Under the pieces are notes generated by a model. That model searched no databases. It was given only the letters and a program-made list of their open reading frames with translations, and was not told where the DNA came from. Shown here one piece after another: positions 24,535-34,047 of a DNA stretch of 64,000 nucleotides (its first letter is position 1; every line of letters starts with the position of its first letter). The translations under genes and the position numbers were made by a program. This DNA comes from an uncultured Prevotellaceae bacterium. Its GTDB lineage: Bacteria; Bacteroidota; Bacteroidia; Bacteroidales; Bacteroidaceae. The stretch is from NCBI GenBank assembly GCA_902776195.1, contig CACYPF010000012.1, positions 1-64,000 on the forward strand, given 5' to 3'.

Positions 24535-26388
24535 TTAGATTCCAAGTTTCTGATTATATTCTTTCAAAGTCTCCAGCACGTTACACTTCACATGGACGAA
24601 GTTCTCGATACCGGCAGCCTTCAGGTCCTCCATGCAAGCTGGAGCACCGGCTACGACGAACATCGCACGACCATTCAAGTATTTGAAGGCAGGGATGGCA
24701 TACTCCGCATACTCGTCATCGGAAGAGCAGATGACCACGATGTCGGCATTAGCCTCCAAGGCAGCATCAACACCCTCCTCTACCGTCTTGAAGCCAAGGT
24801 TGTCAATCACCTTATAGCCGGCACAGGCAAGGAAGTTGCAAGAGAACTGGGCACGAGCCTGACGCATGGCGAGGTTACCGATGGTCAGCATAAACGCAGT
24901 GGGAACCTTCGTTTCCTCCGTATGGATGCGGAGGTCTTCAAAGTCGGCAGCCAGACGGGTAGTCTCCAGTTTCTTGAAAGGAGTCTCACAGTTACCACCA
25001 TGGCAGCAACCGGCAGCGGCACTGAGTGCACGCTTGCCCTCACTCTTCTCAGTGAAGTTCGGGAACTGGTTGGTACCGAGGATGAACTCCTTACGTTTGG
25101 CAGCATCACCATGACGCTTCACATTGGTAGCATTGATGTCATCCTGTACGATGCCTTTCTTGACAGCCTCCAGGAAACCGCCCTCATCCTCTATCTTCAG
25201 GAAGATCTTCCAAGCCTCCTGTGCAAGGGCATCGGTGAGGTGCTCGATATAATAAGAACCGGCAGACGGGTCAACGATACGGTCAAAATGGCTCTCCTCC
25301 TTGATCAGCAACTGCTGGTTACGGGCGATACGCTCACTGAAGTCTGTTGCCTTCTCGTAAGGAGCGTCGAATGGAGTAACCACCATGGAGTGAACACCAC
25401 CCAGGGCAGCACTCATCGCCTCCGTCTGAGAACGGAGCAGGTTGACGTAAGAGTCAAACAGGGTCTGGTTATACGTAGACGTAGAGGCATTGATAATCAT
25501 CTTGCATGCACAGTCGCACTTCGGCTCATACTGCTTCACGATCTGAGCCCACAACAGACGGGCGGCACGGAACTTGGCAATCTCCATGAAGTAGTTCTCG
25601 GAGATACCCATATAGAACTTGATGCTCTTGGCAGCGGTATCAACATCGATGCCGGCATCTACCAACTCCTGGAGGTACTCATTACCCCATGCCAATGCAT
25701 AGCCCAACTCCTGAACGATATAAGCACCGGCATTGTTGAGGGTATCGGAATGTACCATCACACAGCGCAGGTTGGGATAGTCCTTCAGGGTCTCCACAAT
25801 CTTAGGCAGGTTGGCAAGCATCGGTGTGGTATCCTTACCTTTCTGCAACATCTTGTCGATGGGGTCGAAACCGACACCACCCACAATCTTCTCCTTGTCA
25901 TAACCCATCTTCTCGAAATACTTCACAAGGATCCCTGCAAGCTCGACGGCATGACGGGGACAGGTGCGGTAGCTGACCTCCACGATATCCAAACGGATAT
26001 CCTTGAGCAGGGTCTCGATGAACTCTTCGCTCACCATGTCACCACCGAAGCGGAAACCGATGGAGTCGATACCCTTGTTCAGGATGTCGAGTGCCTTCTT
26101 GTTTGCCTCAACAGGGTCATCCACTTTGATGTTCTGACGCACATACCACTCATTGGAGTCCTTCTTGTTACCACGGACAAATGGGAACTCGCCGGGCAGG
26201 GCATCAGGTGTTTTCAGGTTCGCCAAATCCTCTCGGCGATAGAAAGGCTGTACGTTAAAGCCTTCATTGGTTCTCCACACGAGCCGCTTCTGGAAGTCAG
26301 CACCTTTCAGGTCCACTTCTATCTTGTCCAGCCACTCCTGGGTGGTTGGTGCCTGGAACTCGGTGAAGAGTTTCTCTTTGTTTGCCAT
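24535..26388 (-). CDS. mutA: Methylmalonyl-CoA mutase small subunit
   Basis: A 617-residue partner of MutB in the heterodimer. It has the same barrel-plus-Rossmann architecture, but its C-terminal domain lacks the DxHxxG cobalamin motif (the region reads FLACAGYKVIDNLGFKTVEEG), as expected for the non-catalytic subunit. A Cys/His cluster CCHGGNCE near residue 480 lies in the linker. First gene of the mutAB operon, with promoter TACCTTTGT at 26462-26470. Confidence 0.95.
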   Translation of the reverse strand: MANKEKLFTEFQAPTTQEWLDKIEVDLKGADFQKRLVWRTNEGFNVQPFYRREDLANLKTPDALPGEFPFVRGNKKDSNEWYVRQNIKVDDPVEANKKALDILNKGIDSIGFRFGGDMVSEEFIETLLKDIRLDIVEVSYRTCPRHAVELAGILVKYFEKMGYDKEKIVGGVGFDPIDKMLQKGKDTTPMLANLPKIVETLKDYPNLRCVMVHSDTLNNAGAYIVQELGYALAWGNEYLQELVDAGIDVDTAAKSIKFYMGISENYFMEIAKFRAARLLWAQIVKQYEPKCDCACKMIINASTSTYNQTLFDSYVNLLRSQTEAMSAALGGVHSMVVTPFDAPYEKATDFSERIARNQQLLIKEESHFDRIVDPSAGSYYIEHLTDALAQEAWKIFLKIEDEGGFLEAVKKGIVQDDINATNVKRHGDAAKRKEFILGTNQFPNFTEKSEGKRALSAAAGCCHGGNCETPFKKLETTRLAADFEDLRIHTEETKVPTAFMLTIGNLAMRQARAQFSCNFLACAGYKVIDNLGFKTVEEGVDAALEANADIVVICSSDDEYAEYAIPAFKYLNGRAMFVVAGAPACMEDLKAAGIENFVHVKCNVLETLKEYNQKLGI

Positions 26389-26461
26389 AATTGTGTATAT
26401 ATTATATAAGTTGTTTTAAGTTCACCGCTCTGTAAACATGGCAGGTTGCCAATAACAGCCC

Positions 26462-26470
26462 ACAAAGGTA
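26462..26470 (-). promoter_or_regulatory. mutAB promoter, -7 TACCTTTGT
   Basis: The minus strand reads TACCTTTGT about 75 bp before the mutA ATG. No cobalamin riboswitch features were recognised in this short leader. Confidence 0.55.
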
Positions 26471-26563
26471 GCAATAATTTCTCAATTCCCGAAGAATTTA
26501 ATAATATTTTCATATTTATGAAAAATAGTTGCACAAACTTGCGGATATTGCGCAATTTCTTTG

Positions 26564-26572
26564 TACCTTTGC
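26564..26572 (+). promoter_or_regulatory. Promoter, -7 TACCTTTGC, of AspT-like gene
   Basis: TACCTTTGC lies 25 bp before the ATG at 26597. It is divergent from the mutAB promoter, with about 95 bp between the two -7 elements. Confidence 0.65.
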
Positions 26573-26596
26573 AACCGTTTTTCAGAAATACATGCT

Positions 26597-28288
26597 ATGG
26601 AATCCTTGCAATGGTTAAAAGATTTATTTACGACTACTGACTCTGTTGCGCATATAGCTTTACTATATGCAATAGTCATTGCAGTCGGTGTTTATTTGGG
26701 CAAAATTAAGTTCTGGGGTATCTCCTTGGGAGTAACATTTGTACTGTTTGCCGGTATTGTGGCAGGACACTTCGGGTTCACCGCACCACTGCCTATTCTG
26801 ACATTTATTCAGGACTTCGGACTTATCTTGTTTGTATTCATGATTGGTATGCAGGTCGGTCCGGGTTTCTTCGAGAGTTTCGGAAAGGCGGGCATCAAGC
26901 TCAATGCTCTTGCGACCACCGGTATCCTGCTGAACATACTGGTGATGTTCGCCTGTTACTTCATCTTTTTCGACACGTCCAACCCTATCAACCTGCCCAT
27001 GATGGTAGGTACGCTGTATGGTGCTGTCACCAACACCCCGGGACTTGGTGCTGCCAACGAGGCGTTACAGGCTGTATTCCCCAATGGTGCCCCACAGATA
27101 GCATCAGCATACGCTTGTGCCTATCCCCTTGGTGTGTTAGGCATCATCGGTGCTACTATATTAATAAGGTATATCTGTAAAGTTAAGTTGGAGAAGGAAG
27201 AGGAAGAATTGGTTGCCATGGATGAGACCAAAGCCAACAAGAAGCCCTATAAGATGCACTTGGAGGTGACCAACAAATACCTGGAGGGAAAGACTCTTTT
27301 GCAGGTCCACGACTTCCTGAACCGTGACTTCGTAGTGTCACGCCTTGTCCATAACGGAGAGTTATGTATCCCTAACCGTGACACTGTCTTCCACTTGGGT
27401 GATCAGATGCTGATCGTCTGTGCCGAGGCTGACCAGGAAGCCATCATGGCATTCATCGGACCTAAGCTCGACATCGACTTCGAACAGTCTGACCAGCCGC
27501 TGGTATCCAAGCGTATCCTGATTACCAACCCCAGTGTCAATGGCAAGACCCTTGCCTCCATGCATTTCTCCAGTGTACACGGTGTTAATGTCACCCGTAT
27601 CACCCGTCATGGATTAGACCTCTTCGCCTCAGCGTCCCTCCCGATGCAGGTGGGTGACAAGATCATGGTAGTAGGTCCAGAGGATGCCGTCGACCGTGTA
27701 GCAAACAAGATGGGTAACTCCATCCGTCGTCTGAATGCGCCTAATATCGCCACCATCTTTGTCGGCATCATCTTAGGTATCATCTTCGGCTCCCTGCCAG
27801 TCGCCATCCCCGGTATGCCTGTTCCTTTGCGACTGGGTATCGCAGGCGGTCCGTTGATCATTGCTATCCTCATTGGGCGTTACGGTTATAAGATCCACTT
27901 GGTAACCTATACGACAACCTCCGCAAATATGATGCTGCGAGAGATAGGACTGGTGCTGTTCCTTGCCAGCGTGGGAATCAAGGCGGGTGCCAACTTCTTT
28001 GAGACAGTGGTGGAAGGTGACGGACTTTTGTATGTACTGACTGGTTTCCTGATTACCGTCATTCCTATTCTTATTGTAGGACCTATAGCCCGTATCCGGT
28101 ATAACTTCAATTACTTCACGATCATGGGTATGATAGCAGGTACCTATACGGATCCCCCCGCACTTGCCTATGCCAACTCGGTATGCTCCAAGGAGGCTCC
28201 TGCTATTGGCTACTCCACAGTATACCCGCTATCCATGTTCCTCCGCATCTTCACGGCACAGATTGTAGTGCTGTTCTTCTGCGGCTAG
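26597..28288 (+). CDS. AspT/YidE/YbjL family transporter with two RCK_C domains
   Basis: A 563-residue inner-membrane protein. Two membrane halves (about 15-195 and 375-563) carry the duplicated AspT/YidE/YbjL motif regions ([14 protein letters not shown] and [31 protein letters not shown] and [15 protein letters not shown]). Between them are two cytoplasmic TrkA-C (RCK_C) domains (about 205-290 and 300-365). AspT members exchange aspartate and alanine; substrates of the wider family are mostly unknown. It is next to the propionate genes, so dicarboxylate export is possible. The start at 26597 is chosen because the longer frame begins inside the promoter. Confidence 0.85.
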   Translation: MESLQWLKDLFTTTDSVAHIALLYAIVIAVGVYLGKIKFWGISLGVTFVLFAGIVAGHFGFTAPLPILTFIQDFGLILFVFMIGMQVGPGFFESFGKAGIKLNALATTGILLNILVMFACYFIFFDTSNPINLPMMVGTLYGAVTNTPGLGAANEALQAVFPNGAPQIASAYACAYPLGVLGIIGATILIRYICKVKLEKEEEELVAMDETKANKKPYKMHLEVTNKYLEGKTLLQVHDFLNRDFVVSRLVHNGELCIPNRDTVFHLGDQMLIVCAEADQEAIMAFIGPKLDIDFEQSDQPLVSKRILITNPSVNGKTLASMHFSSVHGVNVTRITRHGLDLFASASLPMQVGDKIMVVGPEDAVDRVANKMGNSIRRLNAPNIATIFVGIILGIIFGSLPVAIPGMPVPLRLGIAGGPLIIAILIGRYGYKIHLVTYTTTSANMMLREIGLVLFLASVGIKAGANFFETVVEGDGLLYVLTGFLITVIPILIVGPIARIRYNFNYFTIMGMIAGTYTDPPALAYANSVCSKEAPAIGYSTVYPLSMFLRIFTAQIVVLFFCG

Positions 28289-28295
28289 TTTATCA

Positions 28296-28342
28296 TCTAG
28301 AACGCTCTAGAACGTTCTAGAATAATCTAGAAAAATCTAGAA
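28296..28342. repeat. Five TCTAGAA repeats at exact 10-bp spacing
   Basis: TCTAGAA occurs at 28296, 28306, 28316, 28326 and 28336, each followed by three variable bases. The run fills the space between the AspT-like gene and the OadG-fusion gene. The 10-bp period places the sites on one face of the helix. Operator or tandem-repeat origin is undecided. Confidence 0.7.
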
Positions 28343-28363
28343 AATATAATACACAAAACAAAA

Positions 28364-29398
28364 ATGAAACAAATCTCATTCCTATTAGGCCTACTCGCTG
28401 CCGTTTGCCTCCCGATGCATGCACAAATGGATGCCAGCATCAAACTGAATGAGGTAATGACCGACAACCAGTCGAGCCTGATTGATGAATACGGAACACG
28501 ACATGCATGGGTGGAGATAGCCAATATCTCGCATTCTACATACAACATCCGTGGCATGTACCTGACTACTGACCGTTCCGTACTAGACAAGTCAATGAGC
28601 GTGCCGGAACGCGTCAAGCGGATGAGCATCATCCCTAATGGTGATGCACGTACTAACTTGAGCGGTCGCCAGCTTATCGTTTTCCAACTGAACAGCCAGC
28701 CCGCCAAAGGCGCACTGCATCTCGCTGTTAAGGTAGACCCTTCTAAACCAACGTGGATTGCCCTTTACAATGGCAATGCCACCCAGTTAATTGACTCTGT
28801 GACTGTCCCTGTCCTGCAAGCTGACCAGTCGTTTGCCCGTATTGCCAACAATGGCACTCCCGCTGATTGGGAAGTTAAGTCTCATGACCGCGTGACACTG
28901 GGTATTCAGAACATGACAACCGTCAGTGAGTCGAAGATAGAGAAATTCAAACGTGAGGACCCGCATGGTATCGCCATGGCAATCATGGCAATGGGTATCG
29001 TATTCCTTTGCCTTGCATTATTATGGATCTTCTTCTCCCTCTTCGGAATGTTCATGCGTCATCAGGAGATGGCTAAAAAGGTTATCAACACCCAACCTAT
29101 CAAGCCTATCACCAAGACTGTAGAGATGACGATGGAGGTAGGTCATAAGACGGGTGTCATTCTACAGGAAGGTCTGAAGACCAAGGGTATCGACCGTGAG
29201 GTATACCTCGCCGTCATCGGTATGGCTCTGCAGCAGTACCGCGACAACGTCCATGACGTGGAAAGCGGAGTGATAACCATCAAGCACCGCGACACAGGCT
29301 GGGACGACGAGTATGCACAGATGACTCATTTCCATGATCCTGTCATGCCGACCTCTCATCAGGCGCCGAAGATTCCTACTGGACCAGAGTTAAAGTAA
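28364..29398 (+). CDS. Lamin-tail/OadG fusion, gamma subunit of Na+-pumping decarboxylase
   Basis: A 344-residue protein: signal peptide (1-20, ending MHAQ), a lamin-tail-like beta domain (about 25-185; IKLNEVMTDNQSS, WVEIANIS, WEVKS), then one membrane helix (about 207-232) and an OadG-type cytoplasmic tail. OadG subunits anchor the carboxyltransferase to the membrane part of the oxaloacetate or methylmalonyl-CoA decarboxylase. The fusion is characteristic of Bacteroidota. The following genes supply the biotin carrier and the beta subunit. Confidence 0.85.
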   Translation: MKQISFLLGLLAAVCLPMHAQMDASIKLNEVMTDNQSSLIDEYGTRHAWVEIANISHSTYNIRGMYLTTDRSVLDKSMSVPERVKRMSIIPNGDARTNLSGRQLIVFQLNSQPAKGALHLAVKVDPSKPTWIALYNGNATQLIDSVTVPVLQADQSFARIANNGTPADWEVKSHDRVTLGIQNMTTVSESKIEKFKREDPHGIAMAIMAMGIVFLCLALLWIFFSLFGMFMRHQEMAKKVINTQPIKPITKTVEMTMEVGHKTGVILQEGLKTKGIDREVYLAVIGMALQQYRDNVHDVESGVITIKHRDTGWDDEYAQMTHFHDPVMPTSHQAPKIPTGPELK

Positions 29399-29423
29399 TG
29401 TTTAAAGTTTAAAGTTAAGAGAT

Positions 29424-29879
29424 ATGAGTAAGTATCAATATAAAGTACAAGGTGTTGACTACGAAGTAGAGATTGAGGAAGTAGAAGGCAACATCGCCAA
29501 AGTAAATGTGAACGGCATTCCATTTGAGGTAGAACTGCAGCAGCCTATCAATGCTGCCAAGCACCCCACCATCGTAAAGCCCAAGGTTGAGGCACCCAAA
29601 CCTAGTGCCGCTCCTGTTGCTGCCGCCGCTCCTGCTGCTCCTGCACAACCTGCTGCCGCAGGTGCCGGTAACGCCCAAAAGGCGCCACTCCCCGGTACTA
29701 TCACCAGTATCAATGTCAAGGTAGGCGACACCGTAGCCGTCGGTGATACCGTTATCGTACTTGAAGCGATGAAAATGCAGAACAATATCGAGGCAGAGTA
29801 TGCCGGTACCGTCACATCTATCACTGTCAATCAAGGCGATTCAGTCATGGAAGGTGCCGTTCTGCTTACCATAGGTTAA
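29424..29879 (+). CDS. Biotin carrier subunit of methylmalonyl-CoA decarboxylase
   Basis: A 151-residue biotinyl carrier protein. A short N-terminal beta domain (1-50), an Ala/Pro-rich flexible linker (about 55-85; PSAAPVAAAAPAAPAQPAAA) and a biotinyl domain with EAMKMQNNIEA, whose Lys is the biotinylation site. It shuttles the carboxyl group between the carboxyltransferase and the beta subunit. 25 bp after the OadG-fusion gene and 34 bp before the beta subunit. Confidence 0.92.
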   Translation: MSKYQYKVQGVDYEVEIEEVEGNIAKVNVNGIPFEVELQQPINAAKHPTIVKPKVEAPKPSAAPVAAAAPAAPAQPAAAGAGNAQKAPLPGTITSINVKVGDTVAVGDTVIVLEAMKMQNNIEAEYAGTVTSITVNQGDSVMEGAVLLTIG

Positions 29880-29913
29880 TTGAGAAATGAGAATTGAAAA
29901 TTAAGAATTAACT

Positions 29914-31065
29914 ATGTGGCAATTTATCGTAGAAAACTTCAATGAGTTCCTGACCTACACGGGCTTTGCCAATGCAACGGCAGGAAACCTCATCATGATA
30001 GCAGTTGGCGCGCTCTTTATCTGGCTTGCCATCAAGAAAGACTTTGAGCCGCTACTTTTGGTCCCCATCGGTCTGGGTATTATCCTCGGCAACATTCCCT
30101 TCCGTGCGGATGCCGGACTGGAGATCGGTCTGTATGAGGACAACTCTGTACTGAACATATTCTATCAGGGCGTACGTCAAGGATGGTATCCCCCATTGAT
30201 ATTCTTAGGAATCGGAGCGATGACGGACTTCTCTGCCCTTCTCGCTAATCCGAAACTGATGCTTATTGGAGCCGCTGCCCAGTTCGGTATTTTCGGAGCA
30301 TATATGTTTGCCCTTGCTTTAGGATTCGAGCCTAACCAAGCAGCAGGTATCGCAATCATCGGTGGTGCTGACGGTCCTACCGCTATCTTCCTGTCAAGTA
30401 AGCTCTCCCCCAACCTGATGGGAGCCATTGCCGTATGCGCCTATAGCTATATGGCATTAGTACCTCTGATTCAGCCACCATTGATGCGTCTGCTAACGAC
30501 CAAGAAAGAGCGTGTCATCAAGATGAAGCCCGCTCGTCAGGTGTCACAGACGGAGCGTATCTTGTTCCCGATCATCGGTTTGTTACTGACAACCTTTATT
30601 GTTCCATCTGGCTTGCCCTTGCTGGGTATGCTCTTCTTTGGTAACCTGTTGAAGGAGTCTGGCAAGACCACCCGTCTCGCAAAGACAGCAGGGGCCGCAC
30701 TGAACGACATCGTGGTCATGCTGTTAGGACTGACTGTAGGCTGCTCTACACAGGCATCCGAATTCCTGACCATCAACACCATTTATATTTTCATGATTGG
30801 TGCCGGTGCCTTCATCATCGCCACAATGAGTGGTGTGTTGTTTGTCAAAGTAATGAATCTCTTCTTGCCGCAAGACAAGAAACTCAACCCACTGATTGGT
30901 AATGCCGGTGTGAGTGCTGTACCTATGGCGGCACGTATCTCCAACAACCTTGGACTGGAATACGACCGCCACAACTTCCTGCTGATGCATGCCATGGGAC
31001 CTAATGTCGCAGGTGTTATCGGGTCTGCGGTAGCAGCTGGCGCATTGCTTGGATTCCTATCATAA
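29914..31065 (+). CDS. Na+-translocating decarboxylase beta subunit
   Basis: A 383-residue, multi-spanning protein of the OadB/MmdB/GcdB family. It has about nine membrane segments, the GGADGPTAIF motif (about residues 149-158) with the Asp implicated in Na+ and carboxybiotin handling, and a C-terminal GNAGVSAVPMAARISN and MGPNVAGVIGSA. It couples decarboxylation to sodium export and closes the operon, with a terminator at 31086-31118. With MutAB next door the substrate is most likely methylmalonyl-CoA. The carboxyltransferase (alpha) gene is not in this window. Confidence 0.93.
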   Translation: MWQFIVENFNEFLTYTGFANATAGNLIMIAVGALFIWLAIKKDFEPLLLVPIGLGIILGNIPFRADAGLEIGLYEDNSVLNIFYQGVRQGWYPPLIFLGIGAMTDFSALLANPKLMLIGAAAQFGIFGAYMFALALGFEPNQAAGIAIIGGADGPTAIFLSSKLSPNLMGAIAVCAYSYMALVPLIQPPLMRLLTTKKERVIKMKPARQVSQTERILFPIIGLLLTTFIVPSGLPLLGMLFFGNLLKESGKTTRLAKTAGAALNDIVVMLLGLTVGCSTQASEFLTINTIYIFMIGAGAFIIATMSGVLFVKVMNLFLPQDKKLNPLIGNAGVSAVPMAARISNNLGLEYDRHNFLLMHAMGPNVAGVIGSAVAAGALLGFLS

Positions 31066-31085
31066 CCCAACTATTTCAAAAAAAA

Positions 31086-31118
31086 AGGCAATCTTATGAT
31101 GGATTGCCATTTTTTTTT
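31086..31118 (+). terminator. Terminator after decarboxylase operon
   Basis: AAAGGCAATC pairs with GATTGCCATTT, with a T9 tract that runs directly into the next promoter (31120-31128). Confidence 0.8.
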
Positions 31119-31119
31119 G

Positions 31120-31128
31120 TATCTTTGC
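31120..31128 (+). promoter_or_regulatory. Promoter, -7 TATCTTTGC, of partner-switch operon
   Basis: TATCTTTGC starts right after the terminator T tract, 27 bp before the ATG at 31155. It probably drives all six genes to 35769, which are separated by 3-23 bp. Confidence 0.65.
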
Positions 31129-31154
31129 AGGGTTATTTATAGAATAAATGTCTC

Positions 31155-31589
31155 ATGAGAAGTCAACAGGACGAAAACGCAAAGAAGCGTCGGCTTACGA
31201 TTAAGAACGAAGTGGATGAGCTTACCAAACTTCCAGAATTCGTTGATACAGTCTGTGAAGAAGCTGGTGTTGACATGGCACTGATTGCCAGTCTCAACCT
31301 TGCTTTGGAGGAAGCAGCTACCAACGTGGTACTTTATGCCTACGCCGGGGGAACAGGTTTTGTGGACATTGACGCCATATATACCCCTCAACAATTGAAA
31401 TTTGTCATTACAGATACTGGCATACCCTTCGACCCTACACAAATGAAAGATGCAGACATCACACTTAGTGCCGAAGAGCGTCCTATCGGTGGATTGGGTA
31501 TTTTTCTTGTCCGGCAAATCATGGACACCGTCCATTACGAACGTGTTAATGATCATAACGTACTCACTCTTATTAAGAACTTGAGCTGA
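31155..31589 (+). CDS. RsbW-type anti-sigma factor/serine kinase
   Basis: A 144-residue HATPase_c_2 protein. The N box LNLALEEAATNVVLYAY (about 53-69), the G1 box ITDTGIPFDP and the G2 region RPIGGLGIFLVRQIMD are all present. Such kinases phosphorylate STAS antagonists and bind sigma or other partners in partner switching. First gene of an operon that also encodes two STAS proteins. No PP2C phosphatase is encoded nearby. Confidence 0.88.
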   Translation: MRSQQDENAKKRRLTIKNEVDELTKLPEFVDTVCEEAGVDMALIASLNLALEEAATNVVLYAYAGGTGFVDIDAIYTPQQLKFVITDTGIPFDPTQMKDADITLSAEERPIGGLGIFLVRQIMDTVHYERVNDHNVLTLIKNLS

Positions 31590-31603
31590 ACAAAGAATAG
31601 GCA

Positions 31604-33397
31604 ATGGAGAATATCGTATTCTTTGGATTAAGCATCCAGGCATGGATAACCATCTTCACGGTGTTGAGCATTTTCATCGTGATGGCACGTACCCGTGTCC
31701 CTGCCGTCGTTGCCTTTCTTGGAGCACTTACAATTCTCTTAGTGACTGGCATTGTGACTGAGGCAGAAGGTATGGCAGGATTCGGTAGTGAGCCTGTCGT
31801 GGTACATGCTGCCTTCTTTGTCGTCATGGCAGGTCTCATGCAGACTGGTGTACTCTATTGGCTGACAAAACACATGCTGGGAACACCTGCCAATTACAAA
31901 CAGGCTATAGTCAAACTAATGGTTCCCATCGCCACACTAAGTGCTTTTCTGAATTCTGTTAATGTGGTCGCACTGTTTGTGGAAGTCGTGAAATTATGGG
32001 CACGTAAACTGGAAGCCAAGCCCTCACGACTGTTAATGCCCTTGAGTTATGCAGCCACACTGGGAGGTTCCTGCACACTGATCGGCAACTCTTCAAATCT
32101 GGTCATCTCAGGTCTGTATGCAGATCTTACCGGAAATACCTTAGGACTCTTCGCCCCTTTCTTTCCCGGACTTTTCTGCACCATTGTAGGAATCGTCCTT
32201 ATCATTATCTTCCGGGAAATGATTCCACACCGCGACTCCCCAGAAGCATCATTTGAATCCACCAGCGACTATACAGTAGAACTCCTTGTACCAACAGAGA
32301 ATCAAGCTGTTGGACTGACTGCTGACGAGGCTGGCCTACGCCATGTCCGTGGAGGTTCTCTTATTGAGATTGTACGATTTGACAAAGAAATCATCACACC
32401 AGTCCCCAAAGACGAGTTTATCTTAGGGGGTGACCGTTTGATTTATTCCGGACAAATCAACGAAATCCTTGAATTGAAGCGTACGCATGGATTGGTGGCA
32501 GCAGATCATCACGTATACAACATCAGTGAGATAGACAACAATCGTAAGATGCGGACAGCCTATATCGGCTTTGGAAGTAACCTCATTGGCTCTCGAATGA
32601 GTGACAATGATTTTGAGCATAGCACGGATATCATCTTAGTGGCAGTAGCACGTCAGGGAAAACGTGTGGATACGCAACCACGTGAGGTAGTGTTGGAGGC
32701 TGGTGATACACTCCTTCTGGAATGTCCGCCCAAGGATGACCGCCAACTGGATGCGATCACCAAAGGCAGTCTGACATTCTTTGACTCCCATTTCGTTCCA
32801 CAGTTAGACAAGAGGACCATTATTTCATCGGTCATTCTCATTGGCATGTTCATCCTTTCTCTACTACATGTCATGCCCTTGATGGCATCAACCATGCTTG
32901 CAGCTGGTGCCATGCTCATCTTCAAGTGTTGCCGTGCCCAGAACGTAACAAAATACATCGAGTGGGATCTCCTACTCATCCTTGGTGCTACTGTTGTATT
33001 CAGTACCGCCATTACCAAGACGGGGGTTGCCCATGTTGCAGCCAATGAAGTATTACAAATCTGTGGACACAACCCGATCATCATCATGGCAGTGATGTGT
33101 ATCCTTGCCTCCCTGGTCAGTGAGTTCGTCAGTGATGTTGGTTCTTGCGGTATCTTCTTTCCTATCGTTTACCAAGAAGCCATTGCCTTGGGATGTGACC
33201 CAACACCTTTCGTCATTTCCCTGATGATCGCTGTCACGACGAGTTTTGCATCCCCTATCGGTTCGAACACCCACATGCTTATCTACGGTCCTGGCGGTTT
33301 CAAGTTTACTGATTTCATGAAAGTCGGATTACTGATGCACGTCATCCTATTGGCAGCAAATCTGCTCATCGTAAATATCTTATATCCATTGAACTAA
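31604..33397 (+). CDS. SLC13/DASS-type anion permease with RCK_C domains
   Basis: A 597-residue membrane carrier. The N-terminal half has six or so spans and the signature NSVNVVALFVEVV and GGSCTLIGNSSNLV. A cytosolic insert (about 210-390) has two TrkA-C-like domains. The C-terminal half includes FVSDVGSCGIFFPIV and TTSFASPIGSNTHMLIYGPGGF. Related carriers move sulfate, dicarboxylates or other anions with Na+; the substrate is not clear. It is unusual inside a partner-switching operon. Confidence 0.87.
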   Translation: MENIVFFGLSIQAWITIFTVLSIFIVMARTRVPAVVAFLGALTILLVTGIVTEAEGMAGFGSEPVVVHAAFFVVMAGLMQTGVLYWLTKHMLGTPANYKQAIVKLMVPIATLSAFLNSVNVVALFVEVVKLWARKLEAKPSRLLMPLSYAATLGGSCTLIGNSSNLVISGLYADLTGNTLGLFAPFFPGLFCTIVGIVLIIIFREMIPHRDSPEASFESTSDYTVELLVPTENQAVGLTADEAGLRHVRGGSLIEIVRFDKEIITPVPKDEFILGGDRLIYSGQINEILELKRTHGLVAADHHVYNISEIDNNRKMRTAYIGFGSNLIGSRMSDNDFEHSTDIILVAVARQGKRVDTQPREVVLEAGDTLLLECPPKDDRQLDAITKGSLTFFDSHFVPQLDKRTIISSVILIGMFILSLLHVMPLMASTMLAAGAMLIFKCCRAQNVTKYIEWDLLLILGATVVFSTAITKTGVAHVAANEVLQICGHNPIIIMAVMCILASLVSEFVSDVGSCGIFFPIVYQEAIALGCDPTPFVISLMIAVTTSFASPIGSNTHMLIYGPGGFKFTDFMKVGLLMHVILLAANLLIVNILYPLN

Positions 33398-33420
33398 AAA
33401 ACATTTAAATAATTTAGCTT

Positions 33421-33729
33421 ATGAAGACTACATTCCGTGAAGAAAACGGCAAATACATTGCCACATTAGAAGGACGACTGGATACCGTTGCTTCTGAGCA
33501 AACTGCGAAAGACCTATCTCCTCTAAAAGATTGCACAGGTCATGACATCATCATTGACTGCACAAATTTAGAGTATATTAGCAGTTCTGGTCTGCGTATA
33601 TTATTGGACATCCGTAAGAACGCTGCTGCAGTAGGCAGTAAAGTAACTATACAGAATATCAATAAAGAAATTCAGAAGGTGTTTCAAATGACTGGCTTCA
33701 ACACCTTATTCGACATTAAAAATCAATAA
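33421..33729 (+). CDS. STAS-domain anti-sigma factor antagonist
   Basis: A 102-residue RsbV/SpoIIAA-like protein. The phosphorylation segment DCTNLEYISSSGLRILLDIRK (about 45-65) carries the conserved Ser. It is expected to bind the RsbW-type kinase encoded upstream when unphosphorylated. 12 bp before a second STAS gene. Confidence 0.9.
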   Translation: MKTTFREENGKYIATLEGRLDTVASEQTAKDLSPLKDCTGHDIIIDCTNLEYISSSGLRILLDIRKNAAAVGSKVTIQNINKEIQKVFQMTGFNTLFDIKNQ

Positions 33730-33741
33730 ATATTTAAGAAT

Positions 33742-34044
33742 ATGACTATCGAAATTAAAGAAATGAATGGCGGTTATACTGCCGAGTTTAGTGGTCGTCT
33801 TGATACGCCCGCTGCTGTTCAAGCAACTAAAGACATGCAGCCCCTAATGGAGCAGGCAGATAAAGAGATTATTCTGGATTGCACCAATTTGGAATATATC
33901 AGCAGTTCTGGTCTTCGTCTTTTCTTAAGTCTCCGAAAAGAGACAGCGGCAAAAGGCGGTAAGGTCATTATTAAAAATATCAATGACGAGATAAAGAAAG
34001 TCTTTATGATGACTGGATTCTATAATCTCTTTGAGATTAAATAG
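33742..34044 (+). CDS. STAS-domain anti-sigma factor antagonist (second copy)
   Basis: A 100-residue paralog of the preceding product with the same NLEYISSSGLR phosphorylation motif and a matching C-terminus (MTGFYNLFEIK versus MTGFNTLFDIK), so a tandem duplication. The two differ mostly in the N-terminal half, which suggests divided inputs or targets. Three bp separate it from the next gene. Confidence 0.9.
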   Translation: MTIEIKEMNGGYTAEFSGRLDTPAAVQATKDMQPLMEQADKEIILDCTNLEYISSSGLRLFLSLRKETAAKGGKVIIKNINDEIKKVFMMTGFYNLFEIK

Positions 34045-34047
34045 GAT

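Noticed and set aside
24592-26409. A 605-codon open frame antisense to mutA
   Set aside because: It mirrors the mutA coding sequence exactly, with low-complexity Leu/Val/Thr composition typical of antisense frames, and it has no promoter. mutA is clearly the real gene.
26389-26461. A cobalamin riboswitch before mutA
   Set aside because: The leader is about 70 nt and AT-rich with no recognisable riboswitch core.
28296-28342. The TCTAGAA run as a CRISPR array
   Set aside because: The units are 10 bp with 3-bp variable parts, far too short for repeats and spacers, and there are no cas genes.
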